Part shown: piece by piece, positions 34,899 through 42,766 of the stretch
How positions within the stretch are numbered: position 1 is the first letter of the stretch
How the letters are laid out: each line of letters starts with the position of its first letter
Source of the DNA: Lentzea sp. NBRC 102530
GTDB taxonomy: Bacteria > Actinomycetota > Actinomycetes > Mycobacteriales > Pseudonocardiaceae
Reading direction: 5' to 3'
NCBI RefSeq assembly: GCF_030269365.1
Contig: NZ_BSTF01000001.1
Location: 1-64,000, forward strand
Length of the DNA stretch: 64,000 nucleotides
Made by a program: the position numbers and the translations under genes
Notes under the pieces: model-generated
Told to the model about the DNA's origin: nothing
Database searches by the model: none
The model's input: the letters and a program-made list of their open reading frames with translations, nothing else

Positions 34899-34913
34899 GT
34901 GACGCGAGGTTAC
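34899..34913 (+). promoter_or_regulatory. MtrA-like direct-repeat box upstream of the M23 peptidase
   Basis: GTGAC-N5-GTTAC is a tandem direct repeat with 10-bp period, the form reported for the actinobacterial response regulator MtrA, which controls wall peptidase genes. It is ~160 bp before the peptidase start. The 475-bp gap (34596-35071) also holds a CGGTTCGATAACCG dyad near 34931 and two CCCCCGAAGC repeats, but no supported gene. Confidence 0.4.
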
Positions 34914-35071
34914 GTTCTGCGCCGCATGTCACGGTTCGATAACCGCAAGGACACGGACCCGCCCCCGAAGCGGTCCAGTTCCACCACCGGGCCCCCGAAG
35001 CCCGCAGCCAGGCCCCCCGACGCCAGGCGAAGCGCGGTTAGCCGAACTCCCCCGAGTGCATGGAGGCAGGT

Positions 35072-35863
35072 TTGGCACGGCATCGTCGTGCGACGGGTCA
35101 GCTGGTGGACGTCCTCGCCAGAGTCGACCTGGACCGCAAGAAGGCCGTAGCGGCGGTCGTCGCCGCAGGCGCACTGGCCGGCGCCGGGTTCGCTCAGGCG
35201 ACCACCAGCGTCACCCCGATGGACCGCATCGTCCCCGTAGCGGCCACGAAGAACCTCGCGGCGGCGATGACCGCGCAGGAGCAGGCGGAAGCCCCGCAGA
35301 CGATCCACTCCGTCGACACCGGCTCCGAGACGCGCAAGCTGCTGCAGGCCGAGCAGATCCAGGCCCAGTTCCACGTCAAGGAAGCGCTCAAGTCCGCCGA
35401 GGCCTCCTACGTCAAGCGCGTCGAGGCCGAGAAGGCCGAGGCGGCGCGCAAGGCCGCCGAAGAGGAAGCCAAGCGGCCCAAGTGCGTCAGGCCCGCCCAG
35501 GGCTCGTTCACGTCCGGGTTCGGCGCGCGGTGGGGTACGAGCCACAACGGCATCGACATCGCGAACGCCATCGGCACGCCGATCGTCTCCGTCATGGACG
35601 GCACCGTGGTCGAGGCCGGGCCCGCGTCCGGGTTCGGGTTGTGGGTGCGGATCCAGCACGCCGACGGCACGATCACGGTCTACGGGCACATGAACACCAT
35701 CGACGTGCCGCAGGGCGCGCAGGTGAAGGCCGGGCAGCAGATCGCGACGATCGGCAACCGCGGTCAGTCGACCGGGCCGCACGTGCACTTCGAGGTGTGG
35801 GCGCAGGGCGGGCAGAAGATCAACCCCGTGGGGTGGCTGGCCGAGCGCGGCGTGAGTCTGTAA
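35072..35863 (+). CDS. M23-family (LytM-type) peptidoglycan endopeptidase
   Basis: 263 residues. TTG 35072 is chosen because GGAGG at 35062-35066 is 5 bp upstream; the nearby ATG 35060 lies inside that site. A membrane segment (AVAAVVAAGALAGAGFA, ~30-46) acts as a signal anchor, and an Ala/Glu/Lys-rich coiled coil follows (about 80-138). The M23 domain has zinc ligands in HNGIDIAN (HxxxD) and GPHVHFEVW (HxH). It should cut peptide cross-links in the wall. The MtrA-like box and neighbouring PBP gene suit a wall-remodelling role. Confidence 0.88.
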   Translation: MARHRRATGQLVDVLARVDLDRKKAVAAVVAAGALAGAGFAQATTSVTPMDRIVPVAATKNLAAAMTAQEQAEAPQTIHSVDTGSETRKLLQAEQIQAQFHVKEALKSAEASYVKRVEAEKAEAARKAAEEEAKRPKCVRPAQGSFTSGFGARWGTSHNGIDIANAIGTPIVSVMDGTVVEAGPASGFGLWVRIQHADGTITVYGHMNTIDVPQGAQVKAGQQIATIGNRGQSTGPHVHFEVWAQGGQKINPVGWLAERGVSL

Positions 35864-35904
35864 GAACGCCGACACGATCACGGAAAGTGCGAATACTCTC
35901 CGAA

Positions 35905-35935
35905 GACGCCGCCGGGCATGAGGCTCGGCGGCGTC
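35905..35935 (+). terminator. Hairpin terminator after the M23 peptidase
   Basis: GACGCCGCCG (35905-35914) pairs perfectly with CGGCGGCGTC (35926-35935) around an 11-nt loop. It covers the in-frame ATG at 35918, which argues that the next gene starts later, at GTG 35954. Confidence 0.6.
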
Positions 35936-35953
35936 GAGACCGGAGTCGCGCCA

Positions 35954-37381
35954 GTGATCTACCGCAGCCCCCTGCCGGCGGTGGCAATTCCTGACCGCAC
36001 TGTCCCCGAGCACGTGCTGGAACACGCACGGCACAACGACGAACTCGCCCTCGTCGACGCCGTCACGGGCGAGTCGCTCACCTACGCCCAGCTCGCCCAC
36101 CAGGTCCGCAGGACAGCCAAAGGCCTTGTCCGCCAAGGGATCAGGCCGGGCGACACGGTCGCGCTCGTCAGTCCGAACCGGCCGCGGTTCGCCGTCGGGC
36201 TGCACGCGATCATGGCCGCGGGCGCGACGGCCGCGCTCATCAACCCGGTGCTGACGCCGCCGGAAGTCGCGCGGCTCAAGGAACTCGCGGGCGTCAGGCT
36301 GACGCTCGACCTCGACGACCTGCCCGAGGGCGACGTCGATTCGCTCCCACCGGGAAACCCCGACGCCACGGCGGTCGTGCTTTTCTCCAGTGGCACAACG
36401 GGTCTGACGAAAGCGGTCAGGCTCAGCCACCGGGCGCTCGTCGCGAACCTGGAGCAGCACCGGCCCGGCTGGCGCATCGACGCCACCGACGTGCTCGCCG
36501 CGAACCTGCCGTTCTTCCACGTCTACGGCTTCGCGATCATCCTCAACTCCGGGCTGCTCGGCGGCGCCAAGCTCGTCACGATGCCCCGCAGCGACACGAG
36601 GACGTACCTGCAACGGCTCTCGGATCATCGCGTCACACGGGCGTTTCTGGTGCCACCGCTCGCGGCCGCCGTCGCCGAGCACGACGAACCGGTACCGGAA
36701 CTCCACCTCAGGCTCGTGCTGTGCGGGGCCGCGCCGCTCGACGAGGACGTCCGCGAACGGGCCGAGCGCAAGTTCGGAGCGCCGCTGCGGCAGGGCTACG
36801 GACTCACCGAAGCCGGTGGTACCCACCAGACATTCGACGGTGACGTGGAATCGGACCCGGCGAGCGTCGGCGTGCTCTGTCCCGGTACGGAGGCGCGGAT
36901 CGTCGCGCCCGGCACGGATGTGGACGCCGAGGAAGGCGAGTTGCTGATCCGCGGCCCGCAGGTCATGGACGGCTACCTGAACGACGAGCGGGCGACGGCC
37001 GAGGCGTTCGTGGACGGCTGGTTGCGCACCGGTGACCTGGTGCGAGTCCACAACGGCCGGTTCCACGTGGTGGACCGCATCAAGGAAATGATCAAGTACA
37101 AGGGTTACCAGGTCGCACCAGCGGAGCTGGAGGCCGTGCTGCGCCGGCATCCCGAGGTGCGGGACGCAGCCGTGATCGGTGCGCCCGATCGGGTTAACGG
37201 CGAGATCCCGAAGGCCTTCGTGGTCACGGAAGGCGACGTCACGGCGGACGAGTTGATGATCTACGTGGCGGCGGAGGTGGCGCCCTACAAGAAGATCCGC
37301 CAGGTTGAGTTCGTGCGAGAGATACCGAGGTCCGTGTCCGGCAAGATCCTCCGTCGCCTGCTCAAGAACTCCGACCGGTGA
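35954..37381 (+). CDS. 4-coumarate-CoA ligase-like acyl-CoA synthetase
   Basis: 475 residues from GTG 35954 (VIYRSPLPAVAIPD), the usual N-terminus of 4CL-like enzymes. ANL-superfamily motifs: P-loop LFSSGTTGLTKAVRLSH near 150, YGLTEAGGTHQ near 285, GYLNDERATAEAF, hinge and C-domain KYKGYQVAPAELEAVL, and catalytic Lys in PRSVSGKILRRLL. It activates an aromatic or fatty acid as AMP-ester then CoA thioester. It overlaps the SDR gene (GTGA) and heads a set with an aromatic amino acid lyase and a caffeoyl-CoA-type methyltransferase, so a cinnamate-type acid is the likely substrate (inference). Confidence 0.85.
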   Translation: MIYRSPLPAVAIPDRTVPEHVLEHARHNDELALVDAVTGESLTYAQLAHQVRRTAKGLVRQGIRPGDTVALVSPNRPRFAVGLHAIMAAGATAALINPVLTPPEVARLKELAGVRLTLDLDDLPEGDVDSLPPGNPDATAVVLFSSGTTGLTKAVRLSHRALVANLEQHRPGWRIDATDVLAANLPFFHVYGFAIILNSGLLGGAKLVTMPRSDTRTYLQRLSDHRVTRAFLVPPLAAAVAEHDEPVPELHLRLVLCGAAPLDEDVRERAERKFGAPLRQGYGLTEAGGTHQTFDGDVESDPASVGVLCPGTEARIVAPGTDVDAEEGELLIRGPQVMDGYLNDERATAEAFVDGWLRTGDLVRVHNGRFHVVDRIKEMIKYKGYQVAPAELEAVLRRHPEVRDAAVIGAPDRVNGEIPKAFVVTEGDVTADELMIYVAAEVAPYKKIRQVEFVREIPRSVSGKILRRLLKNSDR

Positions 37382-38103
37382 GGGTTCTGGTCACGGGCGG
37401 AGCCAAGGAGCTGGGCAGGGCGTTCTGCGAGGCCCTTGGCGCGCAAGGACATCAGCTCGTCATCACCGGACGCGACGAGCAGGCGCTCGACCGGGCCGGA
37501 GCGGACTTCAGGGCCAGGGGAGTGGACGTCGAGACGCACGTCGCGGACCTGGGCGACCCGCACGCGACCGGGAAGCTCGTCGAGAGCCTCGGAAACATCG
37601 ACGTCCTGGTCAACAACGGCGCGCTCGGCGGCCCGGTCGGTCCGACGTGGGAGGTCGACGAGACCGACTGGTGGCGCACGTTCGAGGTGAACCTGCGCGG
37701 CACCGCGTTCGCCGCCAACGCCGCGATCCGCACCATGTCGAGCGGCCGGATCATCAACGTGATCAGCAACGCCGGTGTGCACCGATGGCCTTACGTCACG
37801 GCGTACTCCGTGTCGAAGGCGGCCGTGATCAAGCTGACTGAAAACCTCGCGGTCGAACTCAAGCACCGCCCGATCGCCGTGCTGAGCTACGACCCGGGGA
37901 TGGTCGACATCGGCCTGATGCGCCGCGGCGCCGACATGGAATCCGATGACCCGCACCAGCAACGCATCTCGACGTGGGCGAGATCTCAGCGCGCCGCGGG
38001 CAGGTTCACCCCGGTGGAGCAGTCCGCCGATCTTTTGGCCCGAATCGTGAGCGGAGAGTTCGATCACCTCTCCGGTGGCTTGATCACGCCCGCGCACCGT
38101 TGA
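37378..38103 (+). CDS. Short-chain dehydrogenase/reductase of the aromatic cluster
   Basis: 241 residues. Cofactor motif VTGGAKELGRAF (TGGxxxLG) at the N-terminus, NNGA near residue 80 as the NNAG variant, and YSVSK near 142 as the catalytic Tyr-x-x-x-Lys, with Ser in VISNAGVHRW. GTG 37378 overlaps the ligase stop by four bases. It may reduce a keto or aldehyde intermediate of the cluster product, or a beta-keto group on a CoA thioester. Substrate unknown. Confidence 0.82.
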   Translation: MRVLVTGGAKELGRAFCEALGAQGHQLVITGRDEQALDRAGADFRARGVDVETHVADLGDPHATGKLVESLGNIDVLVNNGALGGPVGPTWEVDETDWWRTFEVNLRGTAFAANAAIRTMSSGRIINVISNAGVHRWPYVTAYSVSKAAVIKLTENLAVELKHRPIAVLSYDPGMVDIGLMRRGADMESDDPHQQRISTWARSQRAAGRFTPVEQSADLLARIVSGEFDHLSGGLITPAHR

Positions 38104-38204
38104 GAGATTTTTCCTCACCCACTGCGTACATAAGGCTCTTCCTCTCCGACCGGTCAACGGGGATCGTCGCGAGTGGCTCCCCCCATAACCCTTCAGGAGG
38201 CGTC

Positions 38205-39716
38205 GTGCCTGTCGGAACTTCTTCTGCTGCCTTGACTCTGGCGGTACACCTCGAACCCTCCCACCTCGAACTGGCCCGCGATCCGCTGCACGTCGAACTT
38301 CCCGCACAGGTGCGCGAGCGGGTCGCACGCTGTCGCGAGTTCGTGCTCGAAGTGAGCACGTCCGGACGCTCCATCTACGGTGTCACAACGGGTTTCGGCC
38401 CGATGGTCGAGTTCGAGGGCCGTTCGGACGGTGCCGGGCAGAGCGACAACACCATCCTGCACCACATCGTCGGTCACGGTGAACTGCTGCCGCCCGCCGT
38501 CGCCCGTGCCGCCGTGCTCGCGCGGCTGTTCTCCTTGGGGCAAGGGCGATCCGGAGTGTCCGAGCAGGTCATGGACTCGCTGACTGCCATGCTGGACACC
38601 GCATTCGCCCCAGCAGTACCACGTTTGGGGTCAGTCGGTGCGAGCGGTGATCTACAACCACTGGCCTATGTGGCCCATGCGTTGCGCGGTGACGGGAACG
38701 CGTTCTTCGGTGATCAGCTCCTGCCTGCCGGGGAAGCGCTCACACGAGCGGGCCTGCCGAAGATCGTTCTCGACGGCCGCGACGCGCTCGCGTTGGTCAA
38801 CGGGGTGTCCGTCACGGCGGCCGTTCTCGGACTCGCTGTGGCGCAGTCGGTTCGCGCGCGCCGCACCGCGGAACTGTTGTCCGCCTTGATGACCGACGTG
38901 CTCGGCTGCGGCACCGAGTTCACGTCGGTTGGACTACTGGCGGCGTTCGGGCATCCGGACGTCGCTGAAACGGGTGCGTCCATCAGGTCATGGCTTGCCG
39001 GCAGCACGCCGTCGGGAAACCGTCCCCTGCAAGAGCCTTACAGCATCCGGTGCACGCCTCAGCTGATCGGCGCGGCCGGCACGAGCGTGCGGCACGCGGA
39101 CGAGGTCGTGCGCCGCGATCTCAACGGCGTGAGCGACAACCCGCTGTTCTTCCCGGAGACCGGCGAGGTCGTGCACGGCGGCAACTTCTTCGGCCAGCCC
39201 AGCGCCTTCGCCGCCGACCAGCTCAACGTCGCCCTCGTGCAGCTGGGCAACCTGGCCGAACGCCAGCTCGACCTGCTGGTGGACCCCCACCGCACCAACG
39301 GGTTGCCGCCGATGCTGAGCCCCGCCCCCGGCCGGCACCACGCGATCCAGGGCGTCCAGCTGTGCACCACCGCCACCGTCGCGGCGATGCGCAGGGCCGC
39401 CGCGCCCGCGTCGACCCAGAGCCTCCCGACCAACCTGCACAACCAGGACGTCGTCCCGTTCGGCACGCAGGCCGCCCTCACCGCGCTCGACCAGGCGAAG
39501 CTCCTGCGCTACCTGCACGCCGCGCTCGCCGTCGGCCTGCGCCAGGCCGTGCACGTCGGCGCGCGCCGTCCGCAGGCACCGAGGCTCGCCGCGGTGTTCG
39601 ACGCGCTCGCCGCCGAGGTGCCGCCGATCGTGCAGGACCGGCCCCTCGACGTGACGCTCGGCCGGGTGGCGGACGTCCTGGACCAGCTCGTGTCCGAAGT
39701 GGAGGGTCAACGATGA
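38205..39716 (+). CDS. MIO-dependent aromatic amino acid ammonia-lyase (TAL/HAL family)
   Basis: 503 residues from GTG 38205 (AGGAGG 4 bp upstream). The cofactor triad is visible in GSVGASGDLQPLAYVAHAL (Ala-Ser-Gly becomes MIO), the catalytic Tyr in SIYGVTTGFGPM, and QEPYSIRCTPQ, SDNPLFFPE and VHGGNFFGQP are family blocks. At the substrate-selecting site the protein reads NTILHHIVGHG; bacterial tyrosine lyases have His-His-Leu there, histidine lyases Ser-His. So tyrosine to p-coumarate is favoured, with histidine or an aminomutase activity not excluded. The block DVVPFGTQAA differs from the usual VSMG. No hut genes adjoin. The stop overlaps the next ATG (ATGA). Confidence 0.85.
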   Translation: MPVGTSSAALTLAVHLEPSHLELARDPLHVELPAQVRERVARCREFVLEVSTSGRSIYGVTTGFGPMVEFEGRSDGAGQSDNTILHHIVGHGELLPPAVARAAVLARLFSLGQGRSGVSEQVMDSLTAMLDTAFAPAVPRLGSVGASGDLQPLAYVAHALRGDGNAFFGDQLLPAGEALTRAGLPKIVLDGRDALALVNGVSVTAAVLGLAVAQSVRARRTAELLSALMTDVLGCGTEFTSVGLLAAFGHPDVAETGASIRSWLAGSTPSGNRPLQEPYSIRCTPQLIGAAGTSVRHADEVVRRDLNGVSDNPLFFPETGEVVHGGNFFGQPSAFAADQLNVALVQLGNLAERQLDLLVDPHRTNGLPPMLSPAPGRHHAIQGVQLCTTATVAAMRRAAAPASTQSLPTNLHNQDVVPFGTQAALTALDQAKLLRYLHAALAVGLRQAVHVGARRPQAPRLAAVFDALAAEVPPIVQDRPLDVTLGRVADVLDQLVSEVEGQR

Positions 39717-40471
39717 GCGCACCCGCCTGCGTCTCCACCTGGGGTCACGCCTGGGTGGACCTGCCCGTCCTGCGGCTGCCGATGCCGGACGTCGACCTGA
39801 TCCCGTGCACGAGCGGCTGTTTTCGCACTCCCATCACCATCAGCACGCCGGGCGATCCGGTCGAGCGGGCCGTGCACCGGTGGTTCCTGGGGCACCAGGG
39901 AGCGTTTCTCGTCTGGAAGTTTCTTTCGGATTCACTCGATCGGTTGATACGTGAGCCGGATTCGCGGTCAGTGCGCCTCGCTGCGCTTGGATACGACGCG
40001 TACTCGGTGATGCTCGCCTATTCGGGCAGTTGTTCCCGTGAGGTGTACGAGGACGTCATCCGGCCGATGATGGTGACGTTCGACCCGGCGTTCAGCGGGA
40101 AGTGGGCGCGTGACTACGAGCCACTGCCCGGGAAGTTGCGCCGGGCGCGTGCCGCTCTGGGACCCGTGGCGGCCGAACCGCTCTTCTCCGCGAGCAAGGC
40201 GAACCAGATGGCGCACATCGAGGTAATGCGCAGACTCGTCCCTGGCGGCCCGTCGCTGCTGCGGGAGGCGGGGCGGGCACGCATGTCGACCACCGACGAC
40301 GAGCGCGCGAGGTTCGACGAGTTCTTCCTGGTCAGCCGCGAGAACGTGTGCGACAGCCGCTACCGCGCGCATCGGGCCGCGATTCTGTCCGCGATCGGCC
40401 AGGACCTGGTGGAACACCCGCTGAACCCCGAGTGCGGAGAGACACTCAGGACGTTCACCACCCGACTATGA
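39713..40471 (+). CDS. Unrecognised 252-residue protein of the aromatic cluster
   Basis: 252 residues; ATG 39713 overlaps the lyase stop. It is mainly helical: early block GDPVERAVHRWFLGHQGAFLVW, middle MAHIEVMRRLVPGG and late FDEFFLVSRENVCDSRYRAHR. No signal peptide or membrane helix is seen. The invariant-looking His in MAHIEVMRR and the general layout faintly recall heme-dependent aromatic oxygenases (the LmbB2/SfmD tyrosine hydroxylase group), and such a reaction would fit between a tyrosine lyase and an O-methyltransferase, but this is a guess from context and memory, not an identification. Confidence 0.7.
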   Translation: MSAPACVSTWGHAWVDLPVLRLPMPDVDLIPCTSGCFRTPITISTPGDPVERAVHRWFLGHQGAFLVWKFLSDSLDRLIREPDSRSVRLAALGYDAYSVMLAYSGSCSREVYEDVIRPMMVTFDPAFSGKWARDYEPLPGKLRRARAALGPVAAEPLFSASKANQMAHIEVMRRLVPGGPSLLREAGRARMSTTDDERARFDEFFLVSRENVCDSRYRAHRAAILSAIGQDLVEHPLNPECGETLRTFTTRL

Positions 40472-40484
40472 GAGAAGGCCGCGC

Positions 40485-41141
40485 GTGAACGACTTCAAGA
40501 CCGTGGTCATGACCCCGCAGATCTACCGCTACGTGCGTGAACAGGCAGGTCAGCCGACCGCCGTGCAGGAGAAGCTGATCGCCCGCACCGCCGAGCTCGG
40601 CGACTCGGCGGAGATGCAGATCCCGCACGAGCAGGCGGTGCTGCTGTCCCTGCTGGTCAAGCTGACCGGCGCGCAGACCGTGGTCGAGGTCGGCACCTAC
40701 ACCGGGTACTCCACGCTGGCGTTCGCGCAGGCGCTCCCCCCGTCCGGCAAGGTCGTCACCTGCGACCTCTCGACCGAGTGGACCGTCATCGCCGAGGAGG
40801 CGTGGCAGGCGGCGGGCGTGCGGGACAAGATCGACCTGAGGATCGGCCCGGCCGCGCAGACCCTGGCCGCGCTGCCCGAGGAACCGGTGATCGACCTGGT
40901 GTTCATCGACGCGGACAAGGTCGGGTACGTGCACTACTGGGACCTGCTCGTGCCCCGCGTGCGGCAGGGCGGACTGCTGCTCGCCGACAACACGCTCTAC
41001 TACGGCGAGGCGGCCGACGAGCAGCCGGAGGGCAACGCCGCCGCGATCGACGCCTTCAACAGGTTCGTGCGCACCGACTCGCGCGTCGAGTCGGTGCTGG
41101 TGCCGATCGCGGACGGCCTGACCATGGCCCGCAAGAAGTGA
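40485..41141 (+). CDS. Caffeoyl-CoA O-methyltransferase-like SAM methyltransferase
   Basis: 218 residues from GTG 40485 (AGAAGG about 9 bp upstream). The Methyltransf_3 family is shown by VVEVGTYTGYSTLAFAQALP (SAM loop, ~65-84), VFIDADKVGYVHYWD (metal-binding Asp, ~140) and LLADNTLYYGEAAD (Asp-Asn, ~165). These cation-dependent enzymes methylate catechol hydroxyls, for example caffeoyl-CoA to feruloyl-CoA. Last gene of the 35954-41141 set, 13 bp after the unknown protein. The palindromic promoter of the next operon begins just 3 bp downstream. Confidence 0.85.
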   Translation: MNDFKTVVMTPQIYRYVREQAGQPTAVQEKLIARTAELGDSAEMQIPHEQAVLLSLLVKLTGAQTVVEVGTYTGYSTLAFAQALPPSGKVVTCDLSTEWTVIAEEAWQAAGVRDKIDLRIGPAAQTLAALPEEPVIDLVFIDADKVGYVHYWDLLVPRVRQGGLLLADNTLYYGEAADEQPEGNAAAIDAFNRFVRTDSRVESVLVPIADGLTMARKK

Positions 41142-41143
41142 GG

Positions 41144-41172
41144 TTGTGAGCATACCGACCGGTCGGTAGGGT
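41144..41172 (+). promoter_or_regulatory. Promoter with perfect 16-bp palindromic TetR-type operator
   Basis: -35 TTGTGA (41144-41149), 17-bp spacer, -10 TAGGGT (41167-41172). The spacer contains TACCGACCGGTCGGTA (41153-41168), a perfect palindrome of TetR-operator type. The downstream operon encodes an LLM enzyme and a TetR repressor, so autoregulation is likely. Confidence 0.8.
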
Positions 41173-41200
41173 GCACTCCAAGTCAAGCTTGGAGGCGTTC

Positions 41201-42151
41201 ATGGCTCGTTGGGGTATCACGCTGCCGCTGATCGGTGTGCCGGTGCTGGAGCACCGCGCGCTGGTGTCCGAGCTCGCCGGGCTCGGCTACACGGACGTGT
41301 GGTCGGCCGAGACGACCGGCACCGACGCGTTCACGCCGCTCGCCCTGGCCGCGCAGTGGTCGGACGAGCTGCGGTTCGGCCCGGCGATCGCCCCCGTCTA
41401 CACCCGTGGACCGGCGACCCTGGCGATGACCGCCGCGACGCTCGCCGAGGTGACCGGCGGGCGGTTCGTGCTGGGCATCGGCTCGTCCTCGCCCGCGATC
41501 GTGCAGCGCTGGAACGCGATCCCGTTCGAGGAGCCGTTCAAGCGCACCCGCGACACCCTCCGGTTCCTCAAGGCCGCGCTGGCGGGGGAGAAGGTCAGCG
41601 CCGACTACGACACGTTCTCCGTGAAGGGCTTCAAGCTCGAGCGCCCGCCCGCCGAGCGGGTGCCGATCATGCTCGCCGCGCTGCGCCCGAACATGCTGCG
41701 CCTGGCCGGACGCGAGGCCGACGGCGCCATCACGAACTGGCTCGCCGCCTCCGACGTCACCCGGGTGCGTTCGGAGCTGGGCGACGCCGAACTCGCCGCC
41801 CGGATCTTCGTCTGCCCGACCGAGGACGCCGACGCCGCGAGGGCCCTGGGCCGCATGCTGATCAGCACCTACCTGACCGTGCCCGCCTACGCGGCGTTCC
41901 ACGACTGGCTCGGCCGCGGCGACGTGCTGCGCCCGATGCACGAGGCGTGGGCGGCGGGCGACCGCAAGGCCGCCTCGAAGGCCATCCCGGACGAGGTCGT
42001 GGACGCCCTGGTCGTGCACGGCTCGCTCGACCAGTGCCGCGATCGCGTGGCCGAGTACCAGGCGAACGGCGTCGACACCCCGATCATCGCGCTCCTCCCG
42101 ACCGGCGGTGACCAGGTCGAGCAGGTGCGCGCGCTGGCACCGAAGAGGTGA
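41201..42151 (+). CDS. LLM-class F420-dependent oxidoreductase
   Basis: 316 residues from ATG 41201 (GGAGG 5 bp upstream). The luciferase-like TIM barrel is seen in WGITLPLIG, GLGYTDVWSAETTGTDAFTPLA and the block GGRFVLGIGSSSPAIVQRWN near 90-110; IPDEVVDALVVHGSLDQCRDRVAEYQANG is the usual C-terminus of the F420-linked group. It reduces or oxidises an unknown organic compound with F420. It is the first gene of an operator-controlled pair with a TetR regulator (GTGA overlap), an arrangement typical of TetR repressors that respond to the enzyme substrate. Confidence 0.85.
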   Translation: MARWGITLPLIGVPVLEHRALVSELAGLGYTDVWSAETTGTDAFTPLALAAQWSDELRFGPAIAPVYTRGPATLAMTAATLAEVTGGRFVLGIGSSSPAIVQRWNAIPFEEPFKRTRDTLRFLKAALAGEKVSADYDTFSVKGFKLERPPAERVPIMLAALRPNMLRLAGREADGAITNWLAASDVTRVRSELGDAELAARIFVCPTEDADAARALGRMLISTYLTVPAYAAFHDWLGRGDVLRPMHEAWAAGDRKAASKAIPDEVVDALVVHGSLDQCRDRVAEYQANGVDTPIIALLPTGGDQVEQVRALAPKR

Positions 42152-42723
42152 CCGTGGCCGGCGCGACCGAGCAGAAGATCATCGACACGGCCGTGCGGCT
42201 GTTCGCGTCGCAGGGCTACGACGCGACCTCGGTGCAGGAGATCGTCAACGCCGCCGGCATCACCAAAGGCGCGCTGTACCACTACTTCCGCGCCAAGGAC
42301 GACCTGCTGTTCGAGATCTACCGGCTGCTGATCACGTCCCAGGCCGCCGACATGGACCGGATCATCGCCCTCGGCCTGCCCGCGGGCGAGACGATCCGCG
42401 AGATCCTGGCGTCCCTCGTCGTCTCGACGGCCGAGCGGGTCGACGAGACGGCGGTGTTCGTCCGCGAGCTGCACCGGCTCGGCGAGGACCGGATGGCCGA
42501 CTTCCGCGCCGAACGCCGCCGCTACCACGAGACGTTCCTCGCGGTCGTGGAGAAGGGCCAGGCCGACGGCGAGTTCAGCTCGCAGGTGCCCGCGGACACG
42601 GTCGTGCGGATCGCGCTGGGAGTCGTGAACCAGCTGCCGATGTGGTTCCGCCCGGACGGCCAGAAGACACCGGCGCGACTGGCCGGGGAGATCGCCGACT
42701 TCGTGCTGGCCGGCTTGCGGTAA
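42148..42723 (+). CDS. TetR-family transcriptional regulator
   Basis: 191 residues from GTG 42148 (GTG 42154 possible). The HTH is classic: IIDTAVRLFASQGYDATSVQEIV and NAAGITKGALYHYFRAKDDLL at 10-55. The C-terminal ligand domain (60-190) is helical. It most likely binds the TACCGACCGGTCGGTA palindrome upstream of the operon and represses it. The C-terminal type resembles TetR_C regulators of acyl-CoA metabolism, a weak hint. Confidence 0.9.
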   Translation: MTVAGATEQKIIDTAVRLFASQGYDATSVQEIVNAAGITKGALYHYFRAKDDLLFEIYRLLITSQAADMDRIIALGLPAGETIREILASLVVSTAERVDETAVFVRELHRLGEDRMADFRAERRRYHETFLAVVEKGQADGEFSSQVPADTVVRIALGVVNQLPMWFRPDGQKTPARLAGEIADFVLAGLR

Positions 42724-42766
42724 CGACGGGCCGGGCATGATCGACGTCCTGGACGAGGGGGTCATC

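Noticed and set aside
34700-35060. Possible c-di-AMP (ydaO-type) riboswitch before the M23 peptidase gene
   Set aside because: Such switches often precede wall peptidase genes in actinobacteria, but I could not match the conserved core or its paired stems here.
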